In this document: piece by piece, positions 38,713 to 48,782 of the stretch | Layout of the letters: each line of letters starts with the position of its first letter | Position numbering within the stretch: the stretch's first letter is position 1 | NCBI GenBank assembly: GCA_016709155.1 | Contig: JADJEI010000014.1 | Coordinates: 1-64,000, forward strand | Direction: 5' to 3' | DNA from: Ignavibacteriales bacterium | GTDB lineage: Bacteria; Bacteroidota; Ignavibacteria; Ignavibacteriales; Ignavibacteriaceae | Length of the DNA: 64,000 bases | The notes under the pieces: model-generated | The model's input: the letters and a program-made list of their open reading frames with translations, nothing else | The model's database searches: none | What the model was told of the DNA's origin: nothing | Made by a program: the position numbers and the translations under genes

Positions 38713-39260
38713 ATCCGGAGTTTGTCTTCGAACCTTCCAAACGAATCAATGGTAAACTAAATGCAAAGGTCCTTATCTTAAATCAAAGCTACGAACCTCT
38801 GACAGTGTGCACGATTAAGAAGGCATTCATTCTTGTATTTCTTGGAAAAGCTGAAGTGGTTGTTGATGACAAAAGAAAATCTTTAAGGGCTGTATCCAAA
38901 ACATTTCCATGGCCTAGCGTGATACGACTTGCAAGTTTTGTAACCGTTCCTTATAAAAAAGTTGTTTTAACGAGAAAAAATATTTTAAGGCGTGATAGCT
39001 ACCAATGCGCCTACTGCGGCAGAAGCGATTTGCTTCTAACGATTGACCATGTTATTCCAAAAGCCCGCGGTGGTACTGATAGCTGGGAAAATCTGATTTG
39101 CGCTTGTACTGTTTGTAATAATAAAAAGGGTGATCGGACTCCGACCGAAGCCGGGATGCCGTTGTCGAAGAGCCCATTCAAACCGAGTCATATTATGTTT
39201 ATTAAAAATGTTGTCGGTAAACTAGACGAGAATTGGAAACCATTTCTTTATCTATCTTAA
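38709..39260 (+). CDS. HNH endonuclease-family protein
   Basis: A 183-aa protein with the HNH fold. GTG 38709. The N-terminal part has NAKVLILNQSYEPLTVCTIK and KAFILVFLGKAEVVVDD, typical of the housekeeping HNH family of Bacteroidota and cyanobacteria. The nuclease core is RDSYQCAYCGRSDLLLTIDH, VIPKARGGTDSWENLICACT and VCNNKKGDRTPTEAGM, with two CxxC zinc pairs, the DH dyad and the N of HNH. Function is unknown, perhaps repair. Adjacent to a small membrane protein and trpS. Confidence 0.82.
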   Translation: MNPEFVFEPSKRINGKLNAKVLILNQSYEPLTVCTIKKAFILVFLGKAEVVVDDKRKSLRAVSKTFPWPSVIRLASFVTVPYKKVVLTRKNILRRDSYQCAYCGRSDLLLTIDHVIPKARGGTDSWENLICACTVCNNKKGDRTPTEAGMPLSKSPFKPSHIMFIKNVVGKLDENWKPFLYLS

Positions 39261-39335
39261 CCTGTTGAGTTACAAATTCCTAAGAATTTCTAGTCCATTA
39301 TTGTTATTTTTCCTCCATAATATTTCAGGATTTTG

Positions 39336-40310
39336 ATGAAGAGAATTTTAAGCGGGATGCGCCCAACGGGGAAACTTCATTTGGGGCATTACGTAGGTGC
39401 TTTAGAAAATTGGGTCAAGCTGCAGGATGAAAACCAAAACTTCCACCTGATTGCAGATTATCACGTATTGACCACCAACCTTGATACATCTGATGTATAC
39501 AATAATTCTATCGAAATGTTGATTGATTGGCTATCCGCAGGGTTGAATCCTGAAAAAAGTCCAATGTTTAGGCAGTCTCAAATAAAAGAACACACAGAAT
39601 TAAATCTGATACTCGGTATGCTTATCAGTGTAAATCGTCTTGAAAGAAACCCTACGGTTAAAGATCAAGTACGTGATTTGAAAATCGAAAACATAATTTA
39701 TGGTCATCTTGGTTATCCTGTTTTGCAAACCGCTGACATTCTTCTTTATAAAGGTGAAGCAGTTCCCGTTGGTGAAGACCAAGTCCCTCATATTGAAATC
39801 AGTCGGGAGATAGCGAGACGATTTAATAACCAATACGGAAAAATTTTTCCTGAACCGGATGCTATGCTGACAAATTTTGCAAGACTACCCGGACTTGATG
39901 GGGGAGCTAAAATGAGTAAATCTCTTGGCAATACGATTTTACTTTCTGATCCGTCTGATGAAGTAAAAACAAAATTAAAAAAAGCTGTTACCGATCCACA
40001 GAAAGTAAGAAAAGGTGATCCGGGAAATCCGGATATCTGCCTAATTTTTTCCTATCATAAAAAATTTAATTTAGATCAAATCCCTGAAATAAATGAGAGA
40101 TGTCGTTCAGGTCAGCTCGGCTGCTTTGATTGTAAAATGAGATGTGCTCAAAAAATTTCCACATTCCTTGAACCAATACAAGAAAAGCGAAAATTTTATG
40201 AGAGCAATATTGATCTTGTTCTAAATATTTTAGCCGATGGCGAGAAGCGAGGTAAAAAAGTTGCAGTTGAAACTATGAATGAAGTTCACGACAAAATGAA
40301 GTTTGGTTAA
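39336..40310 (+). CDS. trpS: tryptophanyl-tRNA synthetase
   Basis: A class I synthetase that charges tRNA-Trp. ATG 39336 follows CAGGA by 5 nt; a TTG lies just before it. MKRILSGMRPTGKLHLGHYV carries the HIGH-type HLGH motif, and KMSKSLGNTILL the KMSKS motif. VGEDQVPHIEISREIARRFN and the C-terminal GQLGCFDCKMRCAQKISTFL are typical. 324 aa. Its stop shares one base with the scpA start. Confidence 0.93.
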   Translation: MKRILSGMRPTGKLHLGHYVGALENWVKLQDENQNFHLIADYHVLTTNLDTSDVYNNSIEMLIDWLSAGLNPEKSPMFRQSQIKEHTELNLILGMLISVNRLERNPTVKDQVRDLKIENIIYGHLGYPVLQTADILLYKGEAVPVGEDQVPHIEISREIARRFNNQYGKIFPEPDAMLTNFARLPGLDGGAKMSKSLGNTILLSDPSDEVKTKLKKAVTDPQKVRKGDPGNPDICLIFSYHKKFNLDQIPEINERCRSGQLGCFDCKMRCAQKISTFLEPIQEKRKFYESNIDLVLNILADGEKRGKKVAVETMNEVHDKMKFG

Positions 40311-41029
40311 TGTATAAAATTAAATTAGATCATTTTGAAGGTCCGCTCGATTTGCTTCTGTTTTTTATTAAGCGGGACGAGTTGAATATTTATGACATCC
40401 CAATCTCAAAAATCACGAAGGAATTTTTAGAATATGTCAATCTTATTAAGGACCTTGATCTTGAAATCGCAGGTGATTTTATTTTAATGGCTTCAACACT
40501 GATGCACATAAAAGTAAGACTGCTTCTTCCACGAGAGATTGACGAGAAAGGCGATGAGATTGATCCGCGGGCGGATCTTATAAAAGCATTACTCGAATAT
40601 AAACGCTATAAAGAAATGGCTGAAGAATTTTCTGACTTTGAATCCGAGCAGCGTAAAATCAGCTTCCGCGGGAATAATGAAGCTGACCCAAAAGAATCGC
40701 CTGCCGATTTGAACATCTTGTTAAAGAATGTAACTATTTATGATTTAGCCAAAGCATTCAAAAAAATAATTGACGAAATAAAAACGGAAGTTGTTCATGA
40801 AATAAAGAAAATAAATATTTCAATTGATGAACAGATTTCTTTTATACTTAATAAACTTGAAGAGATTCATGAACTGCACTTTTTAAGTCTTGTTTACGAA
40901 ATGCACGAAAAAATCAGAATTGTCATTACTTTTGTTGCCTTGCTGGAACTAGTTAAAGCAGGGAAAATAGGTATTCATGAATCTAAAAATTATAATGATT
41001 TTGTAATATTGAGATTAACAGATGGATAG
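40310..41029 (+). CDS. scpA: segregation and condensation protein A
   Basis: The kleisin of the bacterial SMC complex bridges SMC heads during chromosome condensation. KIKLDHFEGPLDLLLFFIKR (start motif), DELNIYDIPISKITKEFLEY, DFILMASTLMHIKVRLLLPR and the acidic linker, then a C-terminal winged helix LHFLSLVYEMHEKIRIVITF with VALLELVKAGKIGIHE. 239 aa, normal. It overlaps trpS by 1 nt and scpB by 8 nt, so co-translation is probable. Confidence 0.93.
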   Translation: MYKIKLDHFEGPLDLLLFFIKRDELNIYDIPISKITKEFLEYVNLIKDLDLEIAGDFILMASTLMHIKVRLLLPREIDEKGDEIDPRADLIKALLEYKRYKEMAEEFSDFESEQRKISFRGNNEADPKESPADLNILLKNVTIYDLAKAFKKIIDEIKTEVVHEIKKINISIDEQISFILNKLEEIHELHFLSLVYEMHEKIRIVITFVALLELVKAGKIGIHESKNYNDFVILRLTDG

Positions 41030-41675
41030 TGTCTATACTACAGTTATTGAATCATTAATATTTTCCTCTGACGAGCCTATATCTTCAGTTGAAATTGCAA
41101 GAGCAATTCAAGGCATTGATGGTGAAGAAATAAATATTCCCACAGAAGAAATTGAAGCAGCAGTTGATCAGCTCAATCAGCATTATATTCAACAAAATAT
41201 TTCTTTTAGAATAATAAAAGTAGCTAACGGGTTTTTATTTGCCACCTCCCCTGAAACAGCAAAATACATCGGTTATCTTTCATCCGAAAAAAGTAAAAGA
41301 AGATTAAGCCAGGCTGCGCTAGAAACTCTTGCTATCATTGCTTACAAACAACCGGTAACAAAACCAGAACTCGAATCAATCAGAGGAGTAAATTCGGATT
41401 ATATCATCACTACACTACTCGAAAAAAATCTTATAACAATAAAAGGCAGAGCAGAATCTATTGGTCGTCCTTTACTATATGGAACAACTGATCAGTTCTT
41501 GATTTATTTTGGATTAAATAAACTTAGTGATCTACCAAAGCCGCGCGAGATTGAAGATATTATGAATGACGAAGATTTCCTCGATCAAAAGAGAAAAATT
41601 ATGATGAACGCTTTGGAAGAAGCAACTGAACAATCTCTGGAAAACGAAACGGAAAATAATGATCAGACTGAATAA
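41022..41675 (+). CDS. scpB: segregation and condensation protein B
   Basis: The 217-aa partner of ScpA has two winged-helix domains. MDSVYTTVIESLIFSSDEPI, FRIIKVANGFLFATSPETAK and LSQAALETLAIIAYKQPVTK with PELESIRGVNSDYIITTLLE are typical; GRPLLYGTTDQFLIYFGLNK is the conserved C-terminal block. A dimer binds ScpA in the condensin complex. The last residues are acidic. Overlaps the pseudouridine synthase by 17 nt. Confidence 0.93.
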   Translation: MDSVYTTVIESLIFSSDEPISSVEIARAIQGIDGEEINIPTEEIEAAVDQLNQHYIQQNISFRIIKVANGFLFATSPETAKYIGYLSSEKSKRRLSQAALETLAIIAYKQPVTKPELESIRGVNSDYIITTLLEKNLITIKGRAESIGRPLLYGTTDQFLIYFGLNKLSDLPKPREIEDIMNDEDFLDQKRKIMMNALEEATEQSLENETENNDQTE

Positions 41676-42366
41676 ATATATTGCGGATTGCGGTATTGCA
41701 TCGCGAAGAAAAGCTGAAGAGTTTATTAACGAAGGCAGGGTTACTATAAACGACAAAGTCATAGTTGATCTTACTTTCAAAGTTGATTTAGAAAAGGACA
41801 AGGTTGAGCTTGATGGTGAATTACTAAAACCATCTTCTCATGTTTATTTTCTTTTAAATAAACCCAAAGGCATTATTTCTTCCACGATAGATGAAAAGAA
41901 AAGAATAACGGTTATTGATCTAATTAAAACTAAAGAAAAAATTTATCCGGTTGGTAGATTAGATTTTAACACAACAGGTGTTTTAATATTAACAAACGAT
42001 GGCGAGTTTAAAAATTTCTTGACTCATCCTAAAAATAATATTGCCCGCGTATACGAAGTAAGGCTTGAGAAACCATTGACAGATGAAGATAGAAAAAAAT
42101 TGCTGAAAGGGATTTATCTTGATAACAAAAGAGGAAAATTTGCTATAATCAATTTTCCAAAACCGCGCGATAGAAAATCTGTTGAAGTAACAGCGATGGA
42201 AGGCAGAAATCATTTTGTCAAAGATATGTTCAGAGCTTTAGGGTATAATGTAATCCAGTTAAACAGAAAAAGTTTTGGCGGATTGACAGCAGATATACCG
42301 GTAGGTGAGTACCGGAAACTTTCTCAATCAGAAGTTGAATCTTTAAGAAAGAAAAATGTTAAATAA
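41659..42366 (+). CDS. rluB: RluB/RsuA-type pseudouridine synthase
   Basis: This 235-aa enzyme makes pseudouridine in rRNA. An N-terminal S4 RNA-binding domain (MIRLNKYIADCGIASRRKAE then GRVTINDKVIVDLTFKVD) precedes the catalytic domain with KPKGIISS and VGRLDFNTTGVLILTNDGEF, where Asp in GRLD is catalytic. VEVTAMEGRNHFVKDMFRAL (RNHxxKxMF) and the C-terminal strand fit RluB/RsuA. Which site is modified cannot be told. Placement after scpB is common in Bacteroidota and Firmicutes. Confidence 0.88.
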   Translation: MIRLNKYIADCGIASRRKAEEFINEGRVTINDKVIVDLTFKVDLEKDKVELDGELLKPSSHVYFLLNKPKGIISSTIDEKKRITVIDLIKTKEKIYPVGRLDFNTTGVLILTNDGEFKNFLTHPKNNIARVYEVRLEKPLTDEDRKKLLKGIYLDNKRGKFAIINFPKPRDRKSVEVTAMEGRNHFVKDMFRALGYNVIQLNRKSFGGLTADIPVGEYRKLSQSEVESLRKKNVK

Positions 42367-43864
42367 ATATTTTCACTTATTGATACTGATATTTGCTTTC
42401 ACGGTGAATGCACAGATTAGGAATGAGAACACTACTTCAGATTCTATTCCAAAATATGCTCAGCTTACCATTCCGGAACTCTGGTCACAAATAGAGGATA
42501 TATTTAATGACCCGAGTTTTAATGGCGCAGAGTGGGGAGTGGTAATACAATCTCTTGCGAATGGAGAATATTTTTATAAAAAGAATGAGGATAAGCTTTT
42601 TACGCCTGCCTCAAATTTAAAAATTTTAACAACTGCTGCTGCACTATTTTTGCTTGGTGAAGATTATACTTACTCTACTGATGTATTTTACAGAGGTGAA
42701 ATTGACGGGTCTATTCTGCAGGGTGATTTAATTATTCAGGGAAGGGGTGATCCAACTTTATCTGCAAGATTTCACGATGGCGACATGACGGCTGTGTTCA
42801 GTAACTGGGCTGACTCTCTGCTTCGCAATGGGATTGATGAAATTAAAGGCAACATTATCGGCGATGATAATTATTTTGATGATATCGGCTTGGCGCCAGG
42901 ATGGTCGTGGGAAAATGAGAGCTATTGGTATTCTGCTCCAACGAGTGCTCTATCATTCAATGATAATTGCGTTGACTTAATAATCGAACCGAATAGGAAT
43001 AAAAAAACAGTAGATATTAATATTCTTCCAGATATAAAATATGTTGTAATTCTGAATAATGTTGAAGTACTCGATGACGATTCAAAAGCCTCTATTGATG
43101 TTTACAGAGAACGCGGGACAAATGTGATAAATGTATTTGGTCATATCGGAGCTTATGCTGATTCTTTCAAAACATTCGTAAGTGTAAATAACCCTACCCA
43201 ATTTTCTGTCGTCACTTTTAAAGACGTACTAAAAAAAAAGGGAATCAAAGTCAGTGGTTATCCTGTTGACATTGATGATATCAGCAGCCCGATTGATTAT
43301 TCAAAAGCAAATTTTCTTTTTTCATATCATTCGCCTGAGCTAAAAGATATTGTAAAAGTGATTAATAAAAATTCTTACAATCTTTATGCTGAATTACTAC
43401 TAAAAACGATCGGACTTGAAATAGAAGGTTTTGGTTCAACCGCTAACGGAATAAAAGCTGAAAAAACTTTTTTGAATGAGATAGGCATAAATCCTGAAAG
43501 TATCAGACTTGTTGACGGCAGCGGATTATCCAGGCTTAATCTCATTTCACCGCGCAATATTGTTGCGGTGCTTGATTACATCTACAAAAGTCCATACTTC
43601 ATTCCTTTTTATAATTCACTACCAATCGCAGGCACAGATGGAACGCTCGGGAAACGCATGACTTATTCGCAGACGAGGAATAACGTACGTGCTAAAACCG
43701 GATTTCTCGAAGGCGTAAGAAGCCTTTCCGGGTATGTTTATACCGGTGATAAAGAACCAGTAGCCTTTTCGATGATTGTAAATAATTATCTTGTTCCCGA
43801 TAAACTTGCAGAAAATATTCAGGATCTTATATGTTTAAGATTAGCAAACTTTAAAAGAAAATAA
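42356..43864 (+). CDS. dacB: D-alanyl-D-alanine carboxypeptidase/endopeptidase (PBP4 type)
   Basis: The 502-aa periplasmic peptidoglycan hydrolase of the S13 family trims cross-links. Signal peptide YFHLLILIFAFTVNA-Q. Catalytic motifs: FTPASNLKILTTAAALF (SxxK, with Ser at about 82), INKNSYNLYAELLLKTIG (SxN as S-Y-N), and NVRAKTGFLEGVRSLSGYVY (KTG). VIQSLANGEYFYKKNEDKLF precedes the serine, as in DacB. The domain between SxxK and SxN is long, typical of PBP4. Overlaps the upstream gene by 11 nt. Confidence 0.9.
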   Translation: MLNKYFHLLILIFAFTVNAQIRNENTTSDSIPKYAQLTIPELWSQIEDIFNDPSFNGAEWGVVIQSLANGEYFYKKNEDKLFTPASNLKILTTAAALFLLGEDYTYSTDVFYRGEIDGSILQGDLIIQGRGDPTLSARFHDGDMTAVFSNWADSLLRNGIDEIKGNIIGDDNYFDDIGLAPGWSWENESYWYSAPTSALSFNDNCVDLIIEPNRNKKTVDINILPDIKYVVILNNVEVLDDDSKASIDVYRERGTNVINVFGHIGAYADSFKTFVSVNNPTQFSVVTFKDVLKKKGIKVSGYPVDIDDISSPIDYSKANFLFSYHSPELKDIVKVINKNSYNLYAELLLKTIGLEIEGFGSTANGIKAEKTFLNEIGINPESIRLVDGSGLSRLNLISPRNIVAVLDYIYKSPYFIPFYNSLPIAGTDGTLGKRMTYSQTRNNVRAKTGFLEGVRSLSGYVYTGDKEPVAFSMIVNNYLVPDKLAENIQDLICLRLANFKRK

Positions 43865-43874
43865 CGGAGGCACT

Positions 43875-45383
43875 TTGGATAATAATCCTCAACAGGATCT
43901 TAATGTTCTTATAAAACGAAGATTAGAAGAACTTGACGAATTGACAAAACTTGGATTTGAAACATACGCTTATTCATTTGAAGTTGATTCAAATTCTGAA
44001 ACTATTAAAAATAATTTTGTTGAAGGCAGCGAAATGAATGTCAAAATCGCTGGTCGCTTAATGGCTCTTCGACGCATGGGCAAAGCTTCTTTTGCGCATA
44101 TTCAGGATCATCTGGGCAGAGTACAAATATATCTTAGAAAGGATGATGTGGGTCAAAGCTATGATGCCTTTAAGCTAATGGATATTGGAGATATTATTGG
44201 AGTTGAAGGATATGTTTTTAAAACTAAAACAGGTGAAATTTCTGTACACACAAAATCTTTACAACTTCTCGCTAAATCAATCAGACCTCTGCCAATACCA
44301 AAGGAAGTGATTGATGAAAATGGGAACAAAACTTTATTCGATCAATTCGTAGATAAAGAATTACGCTACCGCCAAAGATATGTTGACTTGATAGTTAATC
44401 CCCAAATAAGGAATACATTTTATTTGCGAAGTAAAGTTGTTTCTGCCATCAGAAGGCTTTTGGACTCTTACGGATATCTCGAAGTAGAAACTCCAATATT
44501 ACAACCATTGTACGGCGGGGCTGCAGCAAGACCGTTTATCACGCATCACAATACTCTTGACACTGATTTGTATTTAAGAATTGCCGATGAGTTGTATTTA
44601 AAAAGATTAATTGTTGGCGGCTTTAATGGTGTTTATGAAATTTCTAAAGACTTTAGGAATGAAGGAATGGATAAAACCCATAATCCTGAATTTACTATGA
44701 TGGAACTCTATGTCCCGTATAAAGATTATGAATGGATGATGAGATTCGTCGAACAGATGTTTAATTATATTTGTCAGGAAGTTTTTGGTAAGCACGAATT
44801 TGAATTTGAAAATAATAAAATAAATTTTGCCTCACCGTGGAAAAGAATTTCTATGGTAGATTCTTTACTTGACAAAACAAGCCTTAACATTGTAGATGCT
44901 TCGGTTGAAGAACTTCACGCGGCAGCTGAAAGACTTCAAGTAGAAGTTAATCCGAATGAAGGTAAAGCAAAATTGATAGACGAATTATTTAGCGTACTAA
45001 TTCAACCAAAACTAATTCAACCAACTTTCGTTGTTGATTATCCATTGGAAATTTCCCCGCTTGCAAAAAAACATAGAACAAAAAAGGGAGTGGTCGAACG
45101 ATTCGAGGTTTTTGCCGCCGGAAGAGAATTGTGTAATGCGTTCTCCGAATTAAATGATCCGCTTGATCAACGTGCGCGATTTGAAGATCAATTAAAAATG
45201 AAAGAAGCCGGCGATGAAGAAGCACATCAACTTGATGAAGATTTTATTCGCGCTATCGAGTATGGAATGCCCCCGACTGCAGGGTTGGGAGTTGGAATTG
45301 ATAGATTGGTAATGCTTCTGACAAATGAATCTTCAATTAGAGATGTTATATTCTTCCCGCAAATGAAACCTGAAGTTCAATAA
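43875..45383 (+). CDS. lysS: lysyl-tRNA synthetase (class II)
   Basis: A 502-aa class II synthetase charges tRNA-Lys. TTG 43875 lies 5 nt after GGAGG. The N-terminal OB-fold has VKIAGRLMALRRMGKASFAH and VQIYLRKDD. Catalytic domain motif 2 is DFRNEGMDKTHNPEFTMMEL, and motif 3 is GLGVGIDRLVMLLTN, followed by RDVIFFPQMKPE at the end. All motifs are present and unbroken. A possible weak terminator follows. Confidence 0.95.
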   Translation: MDNNPQQDLNVLIKRRLEELDELTKLGFETYAYSFEVDSNSETIKNNFVEGSEMNVKIAGRLMALRRMGKASFAHIQDHLGRVQIYLRKDDVGQSYDAFKLMDIGDIIGVEGYVFKTKTGEISVHTKSLQLLAKSIRPLPIPKEVIDENGNKTLFDQFVDKELRYRQRYVDLIVNPQIRNTFYLRSKVVSAIRRLLDSYGYLEVETPILQPLYGGAAARPFITHHNTLDTDLYLRIADELYLKRLIVGGFNGVYEISKDFRNEGMDKTHNPEFTMMELYVPYKDYEWMMRFVEQMFNYICQEVFGKHEFEFENNKINFASPWKRISMVDSLLDKTSLNIVDASVEELHAAAERLQVEVNPNEGKAKLIDELFSVLIQPKLIQPTFVVDYPLEISPLAKKHRTKKGVVERFEVFAAGRELCNAFSELNDPLDQRARFEDQLKMKEAGDEEAHQLDEDFIRAIEYGMPPTAGLGVGIDRLVMLLTNESSIRDVIFFPQMKPEVQ

Positions 45384-45391
45384 TCGCTCTA

Positions 45392-45425
45392 AAAAACTGA
45401 CTTATTTCTTAGTTTAGTTTTTGAT
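45392..45425 (+). terminator. possible terminator after lysS
   Basis: AAAAACTGACT and AGTTTAGTTTTT can pair with one or two mismatches and end in a T-run. The stem is AT-rich, so it is weak; treat as tentative. Confidence 0.35.
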
Positions 45426-45441
45426 ATTTTAACATAAAAAA

Positions 45442-46374
45442 ATGAAGCCAATTGGTTTTAATATTTTGAGTATAATTGTATTATTAACACAATTCATTTA
45501 TGGTCAAAATTTAATTGTAAAGAATATTCCAATCCAATTTGAGAAACTGAATTACAGCCAAAGTTTTTTAATAGATGAATCAGAAGATAATAATTATGAT
45601 CCATTGAAAACTGAAATTGATTATACAATTTTAGGAACTTTAAGTGCGCTGTATCTGGGTTCAGGAATTGGGATGCACCTATATCAACAGAAAGCCTGGT
45701 GGAGCGACCAGAAGGTACCTTTCCACTTTACAAATGACTGGGCGTATGCTCGGTCAATTGACAAAGTTGGACACTTTTTTGGAACCACTCTTCTTGCGCA
45801 TGCTTTTTCTGCCGGTCTGGAAGCTGCTAACTTTTCGATTGAAGACTCATATCTATATTCTGGTATCGCCGCTTTTGCTTTTCAGATGTACGTTGAAATT
45901 GAAGATGGGTTTGGACCAAAGTGGGGTTTCAGTCCTGGTGATGCTGCTGCTGATTTTTTAGGTGCAGCATTCAGCACCAGCCAATATTATTTCCCATATT
46001 TAAAAAACTTTCAAATGAAAATCTCTTATCTGCCATCACAAAAATTTCGCAGTGGAGAAACGTTTAGCGTAATTGATGATTACGAAGGGCAGAAATATTG
46101 GTTAGCATTCAGAATGGAAGAGCTGCTTCCTGAATCTGCTGCAAAATACTGGCCTGATTTTCTTAATCTGGCTGTAGGTTATGGTGTTGATAAGTTGGAT
46201 GGCGTTGGGGGTGGGGATTCCGAATTCTATTTAGGATTAGATTTCGACGCAGAACAGATTCCACTTCATGGTGAATTCTGGCAATTTATTAAGAATACAC
46301 TTAACTATATTCACTTTCCATTGCCGGGAATCAGAATTTCACCGAATGCTGCATTTCTTGCTTTTGCATTTTGA
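45442..46374 (+). CDS. DUF2279 envelope protein
   Basis: A 310-aa protein with signal peptide NILSIIVLLTQFIYG-Q. The DUF2279 block has QKAWWSDQKVPFHFTNDWAY, ARSIDKVGHFFGTTLLAHAF, FQMYVEIEDGFGPKWGFSPG and DAAADFLGAAFSTSQYYFP. It is an outer-membrane or periplasmic protein whose role is unknown. A beta-rich C-terminal half (FLNLAVGYGVDKLDGVGGGD) suggests a small barrel. It precedes the glycosyltransferase by 4-nt overlap. Confidence 0.78.
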   Translation: MKPIGFNILSIIVLLTQFIYGQNLIVKNIPIQFEKLNYSQSFLIDESEDNNYDPLKTEIDYTILGTLSALYLGSGIGMHLYQQKAWWSDQKVPFHFTNDWAYARSIDKVGHFFGTTLLAHAFSAGLEAANFSIEDSYLYSGIAAFAFQMYVEIEDGFGPKWGFSPGDAAADFLGAAFSTSQYYFPYLKNFQMKISYLPSQKFRSGETFSVIDDYEGQKYWLAFRMEELLPESAAKYWPDFLNLAVGYGVDKLDGVGGGDSEFYLGLDFDAEQIPLHGEFWQFIKNTLNYIHFPLPGIRISPNAAFLAFAF

Positions 46375-47114
46375 CAGGTAATATATTGAAATTTAGTTTT
46401 GTAATTCCGACATTAAATGAGGAAAAGCTTTTGCCGGCAATCTTGAAACAGATTTGCGTTGAAGAATTAAAATCAAAATTTGATTACGAAGTCATCGTTT
46501 CAGATGGCGGCAGTATTGATAAAACTGTTCAAGTAGCGTTAAAATATGCTGACAAAGTTACAGTGCACTCTTCTGAAAATTTGCAAAATATTGCCGAAGG
46601 CAGAAACAGAGGGGCAAAATTAGCGGCAGGTGAAAATATAATATTTATTAATGCTGATGTGTTACTTCAAAATGTTGATTCATTTTTTAACTACATCAAT
46701 ATGAAATTTATCAATTCTGAATTTTTAGCAATGACAACATTTGTGAAAATATTTCCCGCCGAAGAAATTTTTATTGATAAATTCTTTCACTTCTTTTTTA
46801 ATCATTACTTTTACTTACTTAATTTTATTGGAATAGGGATGGGGAGGGGCGAGTGTCAGGTAATCCGTGCTCCTGTATTTCAAAAGTTAAATGGCTACAG
46901 AGAAGATATCGCTGCCGGAGAAGATTTTAATATGTTTGTAAGAATTCGCAAATTAGGAAAAGTACTTTATGCAAGAGATATTTTTGTCTTTGAATCCCCA
47001 AGAAGATTTAGAAAGCTGGGATATTTAAACATTACGAGCACATGGGTTAAAAACGGTTTCTCGGTACTGATTAGAAATAAAGCAATTTCAAAAATTTGGG
47101 AACAAGTGAGATAG
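46371..47114 (+). CDS. family 2 glycosyltransferase
   Basis: A GT-A fold enzyme of about 247 aa that transfers a sugar from a nucleotide donor, probably for cell-envelope glycans. SFVIPTLNEEKLLPAILKQI (donor-binding strand), VIVSDGGSIDKTV (DGGS), ENLQNIAEGRNRGAKLAAGE and NIIFINADVLL, where NAD replaces the usual DxD. LNGYREDIAAGEDFNMFVRI contains the catalytic ED. TTG 46371 or TTG 46386 (MKFSFVIP) are possible starts. It overlaps the next gene by 1 nt. Confidence 0.85.
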   Translation: MTGNILKFSFVIPTLNEEKLLPAILKQICVEELKSKFDYEVIVSDGGSIDKTVQVALKYADKVTVHSSENLQNIAEGRNRGAKLAAGENIIFINADVLLQNVDSFFNYINMKFINSEFLAMTTFVKIFPAEEIFIDKFFHFFFNHYFYLLNFIGIGMGRGECQVIRAPVFQKLNGYREDIAAGEDFNMFVRIRKLGKVLYARDIFVFESPRRFRKLGYLNITSTWVKNGFSVLIRNKAISKIWEQVR

Positions 47115-48754
47115 TGAAAATATATTTTTACTTATTCATAGTTTTTTCAGCAGCTTGTAATATACTTGCGCAGGCTGAATATGTTCAATCGGATAATAAG
47201 GTTTACAATTTTCTTGAGCGAATGGATAATCTGAATATTATAGATGGTTACAATTCATTTGAACTTCCAAAAACGAGAAAAGAAATTTCAAGGTTACTTA
47301 TTACTGTGAAAGAAAATGAGTCGCTGCTCGATAATATTGATAAAAAAATGTTAGCAGATTTTTTACTTGAATATGAATTTGAGATTTCTAATTCACTAGA
47401 ACACACCTCAAAAATAATTGATTCAAATGGCTATGATTTATTTTCACAACGAAATAAATATTTGTTTTACTTTTATGATTCATCCGCTTCAATATTTATT
47501 AATGTATTTTGTGAATCGCAACTTATTTCAGCTTCTAAACCATCAATAAAAAATTCATTCGGCGGACTTGCACTTATCGGTTGAGAAATTCGCGGAACAT
47601 TTATGAATAATTTTGGTTTTCTTATTTCAGGTTATAATGGCAGTGCATTTGGAGATCGCGCTTCGTCTTCACTAAGTGATAAACTAAAATTCAATTATAA
47701 GTTTAATGAGAATCAGGATTCATCTTTTTTTGATGATACTTTTGGTTACTTGACTGCAGATTTTGATTTAGTCAAATTTAAAATTGGAAGTGATAGATTA
47801 AATCTTGGTTATGGTCGGGTGAAAACTTTTCTTGGAGATAATTCGCCTTTATTTAATTATGTCTCATTAAAAATTGATTATAAATTTTTTACTTTTAGTT
47901 TTTTCCATGGAAAATTGTTGGGACAGTCAATTTCAGATACAAGTTTTATTAATGGAAGTGTTAGACAGATTGATGAAAAATATATCGGTTATCACAGAAT
48001 AGGTTTTAATATTTCCAGCGATATAGATTTTGGGTTTGGAGAATTTATTATTTATGGTGACAGACCAATTGATCTCTCCTACCTTAATCCATTTAATTTT
48101 TACAAATCAACTGAGCATGCAAATAGAGATAGGGATAACTCTATGCTGTTTTTGGATTTTAATAATACTTCAATCAAAGGATTGAAATTTTATTCCACTC
48201 TCCTATTGGATGACATAGATTTTTCAAAATTGGGTACAGGTTGGTGGGGAAATCAAATGTTATTAACTATTGGTGCCTCGTCGAGCAGTTTATATGACTT
48301 AATTCCTATTGATATTAATGCTGAGTATGTTCGGGTTGATCCTTATGTCTTTTCTCATCGCTTGATTCGGAATAATTTTTCAAATTATAATTACTCGCTT
48401 AGCTCTATTTCAAATCCGAATACTTCACTTTATTATTTAGGGTTTGATTATAGACTAACTTACAGATTATCTGTTACTACCTCCTTTACTTATTTCATTC
48501 ATGGAGCCAATCCCCTTAATTCTGATGGGATTATCAGCAAAAATGTCGGCGGTGATATTCAACTCGGACACAGACTATTTGATTCGGAAAATTCAAAATA
48601 TTTAGATGGTGATTTAGAATACGGCAGAATATTTTCGGTTAAATTATCTTTCGAACCGATAAAACAACTTTACCTGATCTTAGATATGAACTACATTAGT
48701 GAAAATCTTCAGAGTAATTTTAAAATAGATTATTTAGTACTTTGTTTCGTCTAA
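47114..48754 (+). pseudogene. capsule-assembly Wzi-like outer-membrane protein with in-frame TGA
   Basis: An outer-membrane barrel of the Wzi type, or a close relative, that organises surface polysaccharide. GTG 47114 gives KIYFYLFIVFSAACNILAQA, a signal peptide. The soluble N-terminal domain (VYNFLERMDNLNIIDGYN) is followed by LFSQRNKYLFYFYDSSASIF and barrel strands such as FKIGSDRLNLGYG and STEHANRDRDNSMLFLDFN. A TGA at 47582-47584 interrupts GGLALIG*EIRGTFMNNFGF without a frame change. Trp or Gly would fit there. With the stop read through, length is about 546 aa. The preceding glycosyltransferase supports a surface-glycan context. Confidence 0.75.
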
Positions 48755-48782
48755 TTACAAGATTATAAATTTTGGATCAATT

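Noticed and set aside
24857..47584. TGA recoding as Trp or selenocysteine
   Set aside because: TGA is used as the normal stop in many genes here, a Trp does not fit at the accC site, and no structured SECIS-like element is seen.
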